Notes: generated by a model not told the origin, from the letters alone. A DNA stretch of 64,000 nucleotides from Massilia rhizosphaerae (GCF_016093545.1 NZ_JADKYX010000001.1:248001-312000), one strand, 5' to 3'. Numbered from the stretch's first letter, positions 39,521-49,575 are shown. Numbers and translations: made by a program.

Positions 39521-39585
39521 GGTGGGCGCGGGGCGCCCACCCTACGGCACCGCTTAAATCGTAGGGTGGGCACCCCGTGCCCACC
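39521..39585. repeat. REP-like doublet of inverted palindromes
   Basis: Two copies of the same imperfect palindrome in opposite orientation: GGTGGGCGC/GCGCCCACC-CTAC (39521-39545) and GTAG-GGTGGGCAC/GTGCCCACC (39561-39585), 15 bases apart. They sit between two convergent genes, where they could act as a two-way terminator or mRNA stabiliser. A third copy lies at 24473-24500. Confidence 0.8.
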
Positions 39586-39592
39586 AAGCGTG

Positions 39593-41833
39593 TCACGCGG
39601 CCCGGGTCAGGACGTCGCTGCCCAACCACTCGATGAGCGCCTCGGGCGCCAGCGGCCGTGCGAACAGATAGCCCTGCGCCAGCGGGCACCCGAGCGTCTG
39701 CAGGATCTGCGCCTGGCGCTCGTCCTCCACGCCCTCGGCGATGATCGACAGGCCCAGGTTGCGCCCCAGTTCGATGACCATCTCGGCGATGCTGCTGCCG
39801 CGCGCCGCGTCCGTGATTTCGGTCACGAACGCGCGGTCGATCTTGAGCCGGTCCACGCACAGCCGCTGCAGATAGGACAGCGACGAGAACCCGGTCCCGA
39901 AATCGTCGATGGCGATCGACACGCCCGTGCGCTTGATCTCGGCCAGGCGTTCGATCAGCAGGTCCGGTTCTTCCATCGCCATCGATTCCGTGATCTCCAG
40001 CTCGACGCGCTCCGGCGGCGCGCCGGTGTCCAGCAGCGCCTGGCGCAGCATGTCGACGAAGTGCGGATGGCGGAACTGGACCTGCGAGACGTTGATCGAC
40101 ATCGTGAAGTCCAGGTGCCCGGCCGCGCGCACGCGCACGAGTTCCGCGCACGCTTCGCGCAGCACCCACGCGCCGATGTCGATGATCAGGCCCGAATATT
40201 CCGCGATCGGGATGAAGCGGTCCGGCGGCACGAAGCGGCCGTCTTCGGTGCGCCAGCGCAGCAGCGCCTCGGCGCCGAACGCGCGGCGCGCGGCCAGTTC
40301 GACTTGCGGCTGGTAGGCGAGGAATAGTTCGCCGCGCGCGAAGCCGCTGCGCAGCGCGTGCATGAGCCGCACGCGTTCGCGGATCTCCACGCCCATGCTG
40401 CGCGAAAAATAGAAGTGGCCGCCGCGGCGCAGGCTCTTGGCGCGCTTGAGGGCGATGTCGGCATCCTTCAGCGCGTCCGCCGCGCCGGCATCGTGTTCGC
40501 GCAGGCGCACGAGGCCCAGCGTGGCCGACACCTGCACGTCCTGGCCTTCGATGGAGAACGGCGCCGCGAACAGGTCCTGCACGGCGGGCGGGTCGATCAG
40601 GTCGTCCTGGCCCAGCACGCAGAAGATGTCGCCGCCGATGCGCGCCAGCGCCAGGCGGGCGTCCAGGCGCTGGCGCAGGCGCTGCGCCACGGCGACGAGC
40701 AGGGCGTCGCCGAACTGGTGGCCGAGGGCGTCGTTCGTCTCGGCGAACTGGTCGATGTCGACGAGGCACAAGGTGGCGTCGGCGCGCGTCTGCAGGCTGT
40801 CGTCGACGAGTTCGACGAGGCGCGTGCGGTTCGGCAGGCCCGTCAATGGGTCGTAGAACGCGGCGCGGTGCAGGTCGGTCATCAGCGCGACGTTGTCGAG
40901 GCCGACGGCGATGCTGCTCGTGAAGACGTCGACGAGCCCGCGGCGCAGGCCGTCCAGCGGCCGCGCGAGCCGCACCCACGCGGCGAAGTCGCAGTGGGCC
41001 TTGCCGCTGAAGTAGAGGGCCAGGTGGTCGTCGCGGACCAGGTTGCGGCGCTCGGCCAGCGCCTGCGCGATGGCGGCGGCCGGCCCCTGCGCACCGCGCA
41101 GGAGCATGCCGTCGTGCGTATAGCTCGCGCTGGGGCCGCAACTGGCCAGGACTTGCCAGCCTACGGCGGGGGTGCCCGGCGGGCAGGCGCACAACAGGCC
41201 GTCGGCCGGCTGGCCGGCGAGGGCGGCCACTTCGCGCAGGATGCCCAGGGTCATCTCGCCGACGGAATGCAGGGCCATCAGTTCGGTGTTCGCCCGCACG
41301 ACTTCGGCCAGCCCCGTGCGGCTGTCTTCCAGCGCGTGGATCTGCTGGTAGGCGCGGATCGCCGCCGCCACGCTCGTGTACAGCTTCGTGCGGGTGAGTT
41401 CGGACTTGGTGCGGTAATCGTTGATGTCGTAGCCGCGGATCGCGTCCATCTCGGGCGCATAGCCGGGCTGGCCCGTGCGCAGGATGATGCGGACGTCGTG
41501 GCGGCCCAGCGTGTCGCGCACGTGGCGCACGAGCTGCAGCCCGGCGTCCGCCTGTTCCATCACCACGTCGAGCAGGATCACCGCGATGTCGCGCTCGCGC
41601 TCGAGCAGGGCCATGGCCTGGGCCGCCGAATAGGCATGCAGGAAGGCCAGCGGCCGGCCGTGCATCTCGAGGCTGCCCAACGCGAACGTCGTCGTCGAAT
41701 GCACGTCCGCGTCGTCGTCGACGATCAGCACGCGCCATGCGCCGCTGCCATGGGGCGCGACTGCCGGCGTCTCGTCTGCGAACACCAGGTCGTCGTCCTG
41801 CGCGGCGCCTGAGGGCGTGTGCGGTGCGGGCAT
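39593..41833 (-). CDS. Receiver-DUF3369-GGDEF-EAL c-di-GMP signalling protein
   Basis: 746 aa. A response-regulator receiver (about 34-170) has DDDAD at the acidic pocket and probable phosphoacceptor Asp89 (VILLDVVME). A DUF3369-type sensor region (about 180-320) and a GGDEF domain whose signature reads GGDIF follow, so cyclase activity is doubtful. The C-terminal EAL domain is well kept (GAEALLRW, NVSQVQFRHPHF, ELEITESM, IDDFGTGFSSLSYL, KIDRAFV). The likely net activity is c-di-GMP hydrolysis controlled by phosphorylation from an unlinked kinase. The GGDEF-like domain may act as a GTP-sensing regulator, as in other composite proteins. Confidence 0.9.
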   Translation of the reverse strand: MPAPHTPSGAAQDDDLVFADETPAVAPHGSGAWRVLIVDDDADVHSTTTFALGSLEMHGRPLAFLHAYSAAQAMALLERERDIAVILLDVVMEQADAGLQLVRHVRDTLGRHDVRIILRTGQPGYAPEMDAIRGYDINDYRTKSELTRTKLYTSVAAAIRAYQQIHALEDSRTGLAEVVRANTELMALHSVGEMTLGILREVAALAGQPADGLLCACPPGTPAVGWQVLASCGPSASYTHDGMLLRGAQGPAAAIAQALAERRNLVRDDHLALYFSGKAHCDFAAWVRLARPLDGLRRGLVDVFTSSIAVGLDNVALMTDLHRAAFYDPLTGLPNRTRLVELVDDSLQTRADATLCLVDIDQFAETNDALGHQFGDALLVAVAQRLRQRLDARLALARIGGDIFCVLGQDDLIDPPAVQDLFAAPFSIEGQDVQVSATLGLVRLREHDAGAADALKDADIALKRAKSLRRGGHFYFSRSMGVEIRERVRLMHALRSGFARGELFLAYQPQVELAARRAFGAEALLRWRTEDGRFVPPDRFIPIAEYSGLIIDIGAWVLREACAELVRVRAAGHLDFTMSINVSQVQFRHPHFVDMLRQALLDTGAPPERVELEITESMAMEEPDLLIERLAEIKRTGVSIAIDDFGTGFSSLSYLQRLCVDRLKIDRAFVTEITDAARGSSIAEMVIELGRNLGLSIIAEGVEDERQAQILQTLGCPLAQGYLFARPLAPEALIEWLGSDVLTRAA

Positions 41834-42011
41834 GTGCTACGTCTCCAGGTTAAGCTCGGTGATTGCGAACCAGTATATATGGAATGGTATCAATTCAGGA
41901 AATAAAATTCCATGTGGAAACATTTTTCTTGACGCATAGTTGGTCGTTCACCGCCCATCTGTCCATGCTGGTAAAATCTTTCATTCCATTCGCACAACCC
42001 AACGAGATTCC

Positions 42012-43106
42012 ATGTCCGGCAACACTTTTGGCAAGCTGTTTTCCGTAACCACTTTCGGCGAGTCGCACGGTCCCGCGATCGGCTGCGTGATCGATGGCTG
42101 TCCGCCGGGGCTGGCGCTGTCCGAGGCCGACATCCAGCCGGAGCTGGACCGCCGCAAGCCGGGCACGTCGCGCCACGTGACCCAGCGCCAGGAAGCCGAC
42201 CAGGTGAAAATCCTGTCCGGCGTCTACGAGGGGGTGACGACGGGAACGCCGATCGCGTTGCTGATCGAGAACACGGACCAGCGCAGCAAGGACTACGGCA
42301 ACATCGCCGACACGTTCCGCCCGGGGCACGCGGACTATACGTACTGGCACAAATACGGCGTGCGCGACCCGCGCGGCGGCGGCCGCTCGTCCGCGCGCCT
42401 GACCGCACCTGTCGTGGGCGCCGGCGCCGTCGCCAAGAAATGGATGCGTGAAACGTTCGGCACCGAATTCATGGGTTGCATGAGCCAGCTGGGCGACATC
42501 GTCGTGCCGTTCCAGGATTTCAAGCACGTCCACGACAATCCATTCTTTGCCGCAACTTCGGACGCCGCGCTGATCGCGCGCATGGAGACGGCGATGGACG
42601 AACTGCGCCGCGCCGGCGATTCGATCGGCGCCCGCATCGACGTGGTCGCGAAAAATGTCCCGGTAGGTCTCGGCCAGCCGATCTACGACAAGCTCGACGC
42701 CGACATCGCCTATGCCATGATGGGCATCAACGCCGTCAAGGGCGTGGAGATCGGCGCCGGTTTCCATGCGGTCGTGCAGAAGGGTTCCGAGCATGGCGAC
42801 GAACTGACCCCGCAAGGCTTCGTCGGTAATCACGCCGGTGGCGTGCTGGGCGGGATTTCGACGGGCCAGGACATCACGGTGTCCATCGCCATCAAACCCA
42901 CGTCGTCGATCCGCACGCCGCGCCGGTCGATCGACAAGCAGGGCAACCCCGTGATGGTGGAGACGTTCGGCCGCCACGACCCGTGCGTGGGCATCCGCGC
43001 GACGCCGATCGCGGAGGCGATGCTGGCGCTGGTGCTGATCGATCACGCACTGATGCACCGGGCCCAGTGCGGCGACGTGCACGTGGCCACGCCGCGCCTG
43101 CGTTAA
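42012..43106 (+). CDS. aroC: Chorismate synthase
   Basis: 364 aa from ATG 42012 ([20 protein letters not shown]), the normal length. The last shikimate-pathway step, eliminating phosphate from EPSP with reduced FMN. Three family signatures are visible: [18 protein letters not shown] near the N-terminus, [28 protein letters not shown], and [17 protein letters not shown] near the C-terminus. Monocistronic. The 178-nt upstream region is AT-rich, with a TAAAAT box at about 41974. A hairpin follows the stop. Confidence 0.97.
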   Translation: MSGNTFGKLFSVTTFGESHGPAIGCVIDGCPPGLALSEADIQPELDRRKPGTSRHVTQRQEADQVKILSGVYEGVTTGTPIALLIENTDQRSKDYGNIADTFRPGHADYTYWHKYGVRDPRGGGRSSARLTAPVVGAGAVAKKWMRETFGTEFMGCMSQLGDIVVPFQDFKHVHDNPFFAATSDAALIARMETAMDELRRAGDSIGARIDVVAKNVPVGLGQPIYDKLDADIAYAMMGINAVKGVEIGAGFHAVVQKGSEHGDELTPQGFVGNHAGGVLGGISTGQDITVSIAIKPTSSIRTPRRSIDKQGNPVMVETFGRHDPCVGIRATPIAEAMLALVLIDHALMHRAQCGDVHVATPRLR

Positions 43107-43117
43107 TACCGAATGGG

Positions 43118-43146
43118 CGTCGTTCCCCGCCCGCGCGGGAACGACG
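43118..43146. terminator. GC-rich hairpin between aroC and the HDOD gene
   Basis: An inverted repeat, CGTCGTTCCC(C)GC / GCGCGGGAACGACG, starts 11 nt after the aroC stop and ends 8 nt before the end of the convergent HDOD gene. This 'CGTTCCCGC' palindrome is of the dispersed kind seen in many proteobacteria. There is no T-run, so termination would be weak or Rho-assisted. Confidence 0.55.
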
Positions 43147-43154
43147 TCAAGCTT

Positions 43155-44648
43155 TCAGGCCCGGCTCGCCACCGCTTCCAGCGGTTGCCGGCGCTCGACG
43201 CTCTTCACCACGAGCCCGCGCAGCTCGTTCAGCAGCGAGAATTCCGTCTGGCTCAGATAGACCGACGGGAAGCGGTCGTCCCAATCGCCGTAGATGAAGC
43301 CGACCGGCTCGCCGTGCGTGCACAGCGGGATGATCACGAAACAGCGCGCCTCGAGCAGCGCGCCCTTCCACCAACCCGGCAGCTTGCTCGAGAATTTCGG
43401 ATCGCGCGCGTTCTCGATGAAGATCACGCGGTCGCTGCCGAGGGCGGCGAAGAACACGTTCGGCTCGTAGGCGTCGTCGAAGGCGAGCTTGGGCACGAGC
43501 GTCTTGGCGTTGTCGCCCAGGCCGATCTTGGCCGTGTAGCGGCCGTCGCGGCGGTTGCGCAGGAAGCCGAAGGCGCGCGTGAACGACAGGCCGTGGTAGG
43601 CGGTCTCGATCGCCATCGACACCATCTGGCCCGGCGTGGCGGTGCCGGCGGCGTCGCGCATGTCGGCCACGCCGTTCATGAGGATCTTGTTGCCGGCTTC
43701 GCGCAGGCGCGTGACGGCGGCGGCGCGGGCGCGCTTTTCCGGCGGATTCGCGAGCGGCGCGATCGACAGGTCCGCGGCCGCCTCGACCTTCGCCTTTTCG
43801 ATGGCGCCCACGATGTTGGCCGGCTCGATGCCGATCAGCGGCGCGAAGTCGGCCGCCAGCATCTTGACTTGTTCGGTGCCCGCTTCGTCGCCGTTCCACA
43901 GGCTGTCGGCGCACTGGGACGACATGGTGCCGAGCGCGGCGAGCCAGTCGTCGTGGCCGAAATCGGCGGCGCGCTCGCCCGGTTGCACGCGGCGCATGCC
44001 GGCGATCAGGTTGCGCGGCAGGCCCCAGTGCTCGGCCGTCGCGCGCCCGATCTGCTCGAGCGACAGGCCCAGGTGGGCGATGGCCACGGCATCGATGTCG
44101 CCCGCGCCCGCGGCCTGCTGCATCAAGGTCCAGTGCTCGGGCAGGTAGAACGTGACCATCATCCGGCCCAGCGAATGCAGGATCGAGCACACGACGGCTT
44201 CTTCCGGGTCGCGCGTGGCCGCTTCGCTGGCCACCTGGTGCGCCACCATTCCGGCCAGCACGGCCTTTTCCATCTCGATGTGGGCCTGCAGCGAATCCGG
44301 CGTGGACTTGGACAGCTCCTCGATGAGCTTCAGGCCCAGCGCCAGGTGGCCGATGGCTTCCGTGCCCAGCACGAGGATCGCCTTCGACACGGTGTTGACG
44401 CGCTGCCCGAACGCCGAGTACATGCCGCTGTTCGCGAGGCGCAGCACCTTTTGCGTGAGCACGGGATCGGACAGCACCGTCTGCGTCATGGAAAAGTCGC
44501 GCTCGTCCTCGCCGCGCATGGTGGCGAGGATGGCGTTGATGGCCTTGGTGAAGCCGGGCATGTCGCCGCGCCGGCGGATCCGCTCCCACAGCAGGGCGAG
44601 GGTCTTGTCGGCTTTCGGCGATCGTTCGATGGTAGCAGTGTGGTTCAT
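43155..44648 (-). CDS. HDOD-domain signalling protein
   Basis: 497 aa from ATG 44648, overlapping the upstream GGDEF-EAL gene by 4 nt (ATGA). The N-terminal half is an HDOD domain (about 35-240: VLSDPVLTQKVLRLANSGMY, VNTVSKAILVLGTEAIGHLAL, VCSILHSLGRMM). It resembles HD domains but lacks their metal site. The C-terminal part (about 330-480) looks GAF-like (NVFFAALGSDRVIFIENARD, CFVIIPLCTHGEPVGFIYGDWDD). HDOD proteins act in motility, surface and stress signalling, often with c-di-GMP enzymes, which fits the coupling to its neighbour. Confidence 0.88.
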   Translation of the reverse strand: MNHTATIERSPKADKTLALLWERIRRRGDMPGFTKAINAILATMRGEDERDFSMTQTVLSDPVLTQKVLRLANSGMYSAFGQRVNTVSKAILVLGTEAIGHLALGLKLIEELSKSTPDSLQAHIEMEKAVLAGMVAHQVASEAATRDPEEAVVCSILHSLGRMMVTFYLPEHWTLMQQAAGAGDIDAVAIAHLGLSLEQIGRATAEHWGLPRNLIAGMRRVQPGERAADFGHDDWLAALGTMSSQCADSLWNGDEAGTEQVKMLAADFAPLIGIEPANIVGAIEKAKVEAAADLSIAPLANPPEKRARAAAVTRLREAGNKILMNGVADMRDAAGTATPGQMVSMAIETAYHGLSFTRAFGFLRNRRDGRYTAKIGLGDNAKTLVPKLAFDDAYEPNVFFAALGSDRVIFIENARDPKFSSKLPGWWKGALLEARCFVIIPLCTHGEPVGFIYGDWDDRFPSVYLSQTEFSLLNELRGLVVKSVERRQPLEAVASRA

Positions 44649-46378
44649 GTGAGGCCCGCCCGTAGTTCGTCCGGCAGCAGTTCCGTGTACAGGTTTTCCT
44701 TGAGCGCGGCCATGGCGACGTGGGCCGGCATCGGTTTTCCGGTCAGGTAGCCCTGGACGTAGTCGCATCCGCGCGACTCGACGTAGGTCAGTTGTTCTTC
44801 GGTCTCGACGCCTTCGGCCACGACGGACAGGTCGAGGTGCTTGGCCAGGTCGAGCACGGCGTTGCAGATCGCCGCGTCCTTGGCCGAGGCGGGCAGGTCC
44901 TTGATGAAGGCGCGGTCGATCTTGAGCACCGAGATCGGGAATCGTTTCAGGTAGGCGAGGCTCGAATAGCCGGTGCCGAAGTCGTCGATCGCGATGCGCG
45001 CGCTGCGTTCGGCCATCTTGGTCAGGATGGATTCCGCGTGGACCGGGTCGATCATCAGCGTGCCTTCGGTGATCTCGAGCACCAGCTTGTCGCCCGGCGT
45101 GCCGGAAAAGCCGAGGGCGTCGTCCAGCACGCTCAGGAAGCGGTCGTTGCGGAACTGGCGCGGGCTGATGTTGACGGAGATGTACAGGTCGCGCTTGGCC
45201 ACTTCCTCGAACTGGCGCAGTTGCACGAGCGCCGCCTTGAGGGCCCAGGCGCCCAGCAGGTTGATGAGGCCATTCGTCTCGGCGATCGGAATGAAGCGCA
45301 CCGGCGGCACCATGCCGAGCGTCGGGTGCTTCCAGCGCATCAGCGTTTCGAAGCCTTCGATTTGCCGCGTGCGGCTGGAGACGATCGGCTGGTAGTACAG
45401 CAGGAACTCGCCTTCGCGCACGGCGTGGAACATCGCGGCCTCGAGCGAGATGTCGTGCTGCGGCGGTCCGCTTTCGCGCACGCTGTAGACGACCGTGCGA
45501 CCTTTACCCGTTTCCTTGGCGCGGCCCATGGCGGCGTCGGCCAGGGCGACCAACCGGATCTCGTCCTCGGCGTGGTCGGGATAGATCGACACGCCGACGG
45601 ACGCGCCCAGGTACACGGTATGGCCGTCGAATTCGAACGGCGACTGCAGCGCGGCCAGCAGGCGCCCGCTGACCAGCTTGATCTGGTCCGGCGTGAAGGT
45701 GCCCGGCAGGACCGCGACGAATTCGTCGCCGCCGACCCGGGCCAGGGTATCGCTGTCGCGCAGCGTCTTGCGCAGGCGGCTCGCGGCCTGGCGCAGCACG
45801 GCGTCGCCGACCGGGTGGCCGAGGCCGTCGTTGACCTTCTTGAAGCCGTCCAGGCCGATGGTGGCGATGCAGAAGCCCTGGCCCGAGCGGCGCGCGTTGG
45901 CGATCACCATGCGGATGCGGTCGGACAGCAGCAGGCGGTTCGGAAGCTCGGTCAGCGCGTCGTGCGTGGCCATGTGGCGCAGGCGTTGTTCGGTGGCGCG
46001 CTGGGCCGACATGTCGCGGCCGACGGCCAGCAATTCATGTCCGCCCGGGAGGACGGCGAGCCGCAGTTCGTACCAGACGTCCTTGCCGCCGCAGTGCAGG
46101 CGCACTTCGACGAGCACGGGCTCGCTGGCCGTGCCGGCATCGACGAGGGCATTGCGCAGGGCGGCCTGGTCGGCGTCGACGGCGAGGGTCGTCAACACGG
46201 TGCCGGCGAGCGCCTGGGTGCCGAACGCGCGCTGGGCGCGCTGGCTGGCATGCCGGATCAGGCCGGCGGGATCGAGGCGGAACGCGACGTCGCCCACCGC
46301 TTCCATGTAGGCATCCGGACTCGCCGCCGGGGCCGCATGGCGCGGATCGTTCGTTGCTGCGGGTGAACTGGCGCGCAT
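44645..46378 (-). CDS. PAS-GGDEF-EAL c-di-GMP enzyme
   Basis: 577 aa, no membrane segments. A PAS-like sensor (about 25-125: YMEAVGDVAFRLDPAGLIRH, VLVEVRLHCGGKDVWYELRL), a GGDEF domain with an intact RVGGDEFVAVLPG, and an EAL domain whose first motif reads FETLMRW (the E is kept). The EAL also has IDDFGTGYSSLAYLKRFP, KIDRAFIKDL and AEGVETEEQL. Both cyclase and phosphodiesterase activity are possible. Translationally coupled to the HDOD gene. Starts at ATG 46378, divergent from aidB across a 364-nt gap. Confidence 0.92.
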   Translation of the reverse strand: MRASSPAATNDPRHAAPAASPDAYMEAVGDVAFRLDPAGLIRHASQRAQRAFGTQALAGTVLTTLAVDADQAALRNALVDAGTASEPVLVEVRLHCGGKDVWYELRLAVLPGGHELLAVGRDMSAQRATEQRLRHMATHDALTELPNRLLLSDRIRMVIANARRSGQGFCIATIGLDGFKKVNDGLGHPVGDAVLRQAASRLRKTLRDSDTLARVGGDEFVAVLPGTFTPDQIKLVSGRLLAALQSPFEFDGHTVYLGASVGVSIYPDHAEDEIRLVALADAAMGRAKETGKGRTVVYSVRESGPPQHDISLEAAMFHAVREGEFLLYYQPIVSSRTRQIEGFETLMRWKHPTLGMVPPVRFIPIAETNGLINLLGAWALKAALVQLRQFEEVAKRDLYISVNISPRQFRNDRFLSVLDDALGFSGTPGDKLVLEITEGTLMIDPVHAESILTKMAERSARIAIDDFGTGYSSLAYLKRFPISVLKIDRAFIKDLPASAKDAAICNAVLDLAKHLDLSVVAEGVETEEQLTYVESRGCDYVQGYLTGKPMPAHVAMAALKENLYTELLPDELRAGLT

Positions 46379-46742
46379 TGTCGAAATATCTGCTTTCTAT
46401 TCTTGGCAGGATCTGCCTGGGGTAATGCTCGAGTGTACCAAATCAACAAGCAATGTATCACCTAAAGATGCCAACGAGCACTAAAAAGGACAATGCCTCG
46501 CATCTTTCCACCCGTGCTTGATACGTCGCAGTTCCGGCACGACGCGGGTCGCGCTTGCCGGGCAAGAAGCTTTACGCTAGCCTTGTTGCCTAACCGATAA
46601 CGCGGAACTGCGGCTTGAGGGATTATTGTCGCCGATATAGTGCAAAGAGGAAACTTTTGCGCCGCTCGTATGATGCTCGGCTGCAACAACCCACTGTACG
46701 GGCCACGATCGCGCCCATCTGGTCAATCTGGAGGAGGTCGCC
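46379..46742. other. 364-nt divergent intergenic region, no gene
   Basis: Lies between the starts of the PAS-GGDEF-EAL gene and aidB. No open frame with a plausible start and ribosome site was seen. It contains a strong GGAGGAGG just before aidB and a TATAGT box at about 46635. TTGAGG stands upstream of that box with only a 15-base spacer, so a promoter is possible but weakly supported. Confidence 0.4.
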
Positions 46743-48434
46743 ATGAACCGATTCGATACCCACGAGGTTTTCAACCAGGCGCCGCCGTTCGGTGACGTCA
46801 ACCTGTTCGATTGCGATCCCGCGCTGCGGGAAGGACTGGTCCGCGAGGGCGCGGGCTGGGCGGCCGCCGACCTGGAGCGGCTGGGCGCGGAACTGGGCCG
46901 CGCCGGCGTGCTCGACCTGGGCCGGCTGGCCAACGAGTTCCCGCCGCGTCTCGTGAATTTCGACCGCGGCGGCCATCGCGTGGACGAGGTCGAGTTCCAT
47001 CCCGCGTGGCATGAATTGATGCGCTTGCTGATCGAGAACGGCGCCCATTCGCTGCCGTGGGAGGCGGCCCGGCCCGGCGCCCAGGTCGCGCGCGCGGCCG
47101 CCTACCTGATGTTCGGCCAGGTCGAGAACGGCTCGCAATGCCCGGTGACGATGACGTATGCCGCCGTGCCGGCGCTGCGCCAGCATCCCGGCATTGCGGC
47201 GCACTGGCTGCCGAAAATCCTCGCGCGCGCCTACGATCCCCGTTCGCTGCCCGTCGAGCAGAAACGGGGCGCCCTGATCGGCATGGGCATGACGGAAAAG
47301 CAGGGCGGCACGGACGTGCGCGCCAACACGACGCGCGCCACGCGCATGAACCCGTCCGTGGCGCAGGAGCGTTTCGGCGTGGACTGGAAAGACGCGTGGA
47401 GCCTCGTCGGCCACAAGTGGTTCTTTTCGGCGCCGCAGTCCGACGCCCACCTCGTGCTGGCCCAGACCGACGAGGGCGGCGGCACCGGCTTGTCGTGCTT
47501 TTTCGTGCCGCGCTACCTGCCGGACGGCACCCGCAACGCGATCCGCGTGCAGCGCTTGAAAAACAAGCTGGGGAACAAGTCGAACGCGTCGTCCGAGGTC
47601 GAGTTCTGCGACGCCTTCGGCTGGCTGATCGGCAAGGAAGGGCGGGGCATCCCGACCATCCTCGAAATGGGCAGCCACACGCGGCTGGACTGCGTCACGG
47701 GCTCGGCCGGCATCATGCGCGCCGCCCTGTGCCATGCGCTGCACCACGCGCGCGCGCGCAGCGCCTTCGGCCGCCGCCTGGCGGAACAACCCCTGATGCA
47801 GAACGTGCTGGCGGACCTGGCGCTCGAATCGGAGGCGGCGACCGCGTTCGCGCTGCGCCTCGCGCGCTGCTTCGACGTGGGGGCAGACGGCGCCGTCGAT
47901 CCGGGCGAAGTCATGCTGGGCCGCATCCTGACGCCGGCCGGCAAGTACTGGCTGTGCAAGCGCGGGCCCGCGTTCGGCGCGGAGGCGATGGAAGTGATGG
48001 GCGGCAACGGCTATGTCGAGGACGGCCCGCTGGCGCGCCTGTACCGCGAATTCCCCGTCAACTCGATCTGGGAAGGCTCCGGCAACGTGATGTGCCTGGA
48101 CGTGCTGCGCGCGTTCGCCAAGGGACCGGAAACGCGCGACGCCCTGGCCGCGGAACTGGCGCTGGCGGCCGGCCGCGACGAGCGCTTCGACGCCTGTTGC
48201 GCGCGCCTGCTCGACGGCCTGGGCACGCTCGCGGCCGACGAGTTCGGCGCGCGCCGCCTCGCCGAGCATCTCGTCGTGGCGGTGCAGGCCGGCCTGCTGC
48301 TGCGCCATGCGCCCCCGGCGGTGGCCGACGCGTTCGTCGCGTCGCGCATCGCGGTGGACGTCGGCGGCGCGTTCGGCCGGCTGCCGGACGGCGTCGACTG
48401 CGCCGCGATCCTCGCCCGCGCGCTCGTCGAATGA
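46743..48434 (+). CDS. aidB: Acyl-CoA dehydrogenase, AidB/isovaleryl-CoA dehydrogenase-like
   Basis: 563 aa, close to E. coli AidB (about 540). The N-terminal extension TH.VFNQAPPFGDVNLFDCDPAL is typical of AidB and absent from catabolic acyl-CoA dehydrogenases. The flavin domain has GMGMTEKQGGTDVRANTT, KWFFSAPQSDAHLVLAQT and LKNKLGNKSNASSEVEF. The C-terminal helices have VMGGNGYVEDGPLARLYRE and NSIWEGSGNVMCLDVLRA. AidB is induced on alkylation stress and binds DNA; isovaleryl-CoA activity is low. GGAGGAGG precedes the ATG. Monocistronic, 119 nt before upp. Confidence 0.88.
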   Translation: MNRFDTHEVFNQAPPFGDVNLFDCDPALREGLVREGAGWAAADLERLGAELGRAGVLDLGRLANEFPPRLVNFDRGGHRVDEVEFHPAWHELMRLLIENGAHSLPWEAARPGAQVARAAAYLMFGQVENGSQCPVTMTYAAVPALRQHPGIAAHWLPKILARAYDPRSLPVEQKRGALIGMGMTEKQGGTDVRANTTRATRMNPSVAQERFGVDWKDAWSLVGHKWFFSAPQSDAHLVLAQTDEGGGTGLSCFFVPRYLPDGTRNAIRVQRLKNKLGNKSNASSEVEFCDAFGWLIGKEGRGIPTILEMGSHTRLDCVTGSAGIMRAALCHALHHARARSAFGRRLAEQPLMQNVLADLALESEAATAFALRLARCFDVGADGAVDPGEVMLGRILTPAGKYWLCKRGPAFGAEAMEVMGGNGYVEDGPLARLYREFPVNSIWEGSGNVMCLDVLRAFAKGPETRDALAAELALAAGRDERFDACCARLLDGLGTLAADEFGARRLAEHLVVAVQAGLLLRHAPPAVADAFVASRIAVDVGGAFGRLPDGVDCAAILARALVE

Positions 48435-48553
48435 GGGACGATAAAACTTCGACAAAGGACGGGACAAACGGACCCGTGGCTGGGATAATGTTCGCCATTT
48501 ACCTAAAACCATGCCGCTGCCACAAGTGTCGGCTTTAGTATTGATTCTCAACA

Positions 48554-49204
48554 ATGCAAACCAATCCGCGCTTCCCGAACCTGTTCATCCTGAACCATCC
48601 CCTGATCCAGCATAAGCTGTCGCATATGCGCGACCGCGGCACGTCCACGCGCACGTTCCGCGAGCTGTTGAGGGAGATCACGCTGCTGATGGGTTACGAG
48701 ATCACGCGCGACCTGCCGCTGACGACGCGCACGATCGACACCCCGTTGATGACCATAGCCGCGCCCGTCATCGCGGGCAAGAAGCTGGCCATCGTGCCGA
48801 TCCTGCGCGCGGGCGTCGGGATGAGCGACGGCCTGCTGGAACTGGTGCCGTCGGCCCGGGTCGGCCACATCGGCGTGTTCCGCGATCCGGAGACGCACCT
48901 GCCCGTCGAATACCTCGTGCGCCTGCCGGACACGACCGAGCGCACGTTCATCCTGTGCGATCCGATGGTCGCGACGGGCAACTCGGCCGTGTACGCCGTC
49001 GACGTGCTCAAGAAACGCGGCGTGACGGACGACCAGATCCTGTTCCTGGCCCTCGTGGCGGCGCCCGAAGGCGTCGAGGTGTTCCACAAGGCCCACCCGA
49101 ACGTGAAGCTGTACGTCGCCTCGCTCGACGACAAGCTGAACGACCACGCGTACATCGTGCCGGGCCTGGGCGATGCCGGCGACCGCATCTTCGGCACCAA
49201 ATGA
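48554..49204 (+). CDS. upp: Uracil phosphoribosyltransferase
   Basis: 216 aa. Salvages uracil to UMP with PRPP. The N-terminus [19 protein letters not shown], the PRPP loop [20 protein letters not shown] and the uracil-binding C-terminus [17 protein letters not shown] are diagnostic. The start ATG 48554 follows an AT-rich leader. Its stop overlaps the start of the Hpt gene (ATGA). Confidence 0.97.
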   Translation: MQTNPRFPNLFILNHPLIQHKLSHMRDRGTSTRTFRELLREITLLMGYEITRDLPLTTRTIDTPLMTIAAPVIAGKKLAIVPILRAGVGMSDGLLELVPSARVGHIGVFRDPETHLPVEYLVRLPDTTERTFILCDPMVATGNSAVYAVDVLKKRGVTDDQILFLALVAAPEGVEVFHKAHPNVKLYVASLDDKLNDHAYIVPGLGDAGDRIFGTK

Positions 49205-49575
49205 GCACGAGCGCGGATCCGGAGTTCTTCGCGCGCCTGGCGCAACTGAACGATAAATTCGCGGCGAGCCTTCCGCAGACGCTGGGACGCCTGTCGGCGG
49301 CGCGCAACGCATTCGACACGCACCAACCGCCGCTGGCGTTGATCGAGCAGATGCACGCGGTGCTGCATACGCTGGCCGGCTCGTCCGCCACCTTCGGTTT
49401 CCGTGTCCTCGGGCAACAGGCGCGCATGCTGGAACAGCGCCTGCGCGTGCTGATGACGTTCGATCGCGTCGCTCCGCAGGAGTGGGAGGCCTGGATGTCC
49501 GAGCTGGATGTGTTCGTTGCCTGGGGTACGGCTGACCCGAAAGCCGCTTATCCCAACGATGACGCGGCCGTTTAG
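49201..49575 (+). CDS. Hpt (histidine phosphotransfer) domain protein
   Basis: 124 aa, one domain. ATG 49201 overlaps the upp stop by 4 nt. It has four-helix composition with [21 protein letters not shown], in which the histidine before TLAGSS is the expected phosphoacceptor, followed by [15 protein letters not shown]. Such proteins relay phosphate between hybrid kinases and regulators. No kinase is encoded nearby, so the partner is elsewhere. The tail after about 105 is short and unstructured. Confidence 0.8.
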   Translation: MSTSADPEFFARLAQLNDKFAASLPQTLGRLSAARNAFDTHQPPLALIEQMHAVLHTLAGSSATFGFRVLGQQARMLEQRLRVLMTFDRVAPQEWEAWMSELDVFVAWGTADPKAAYPNDDAAV

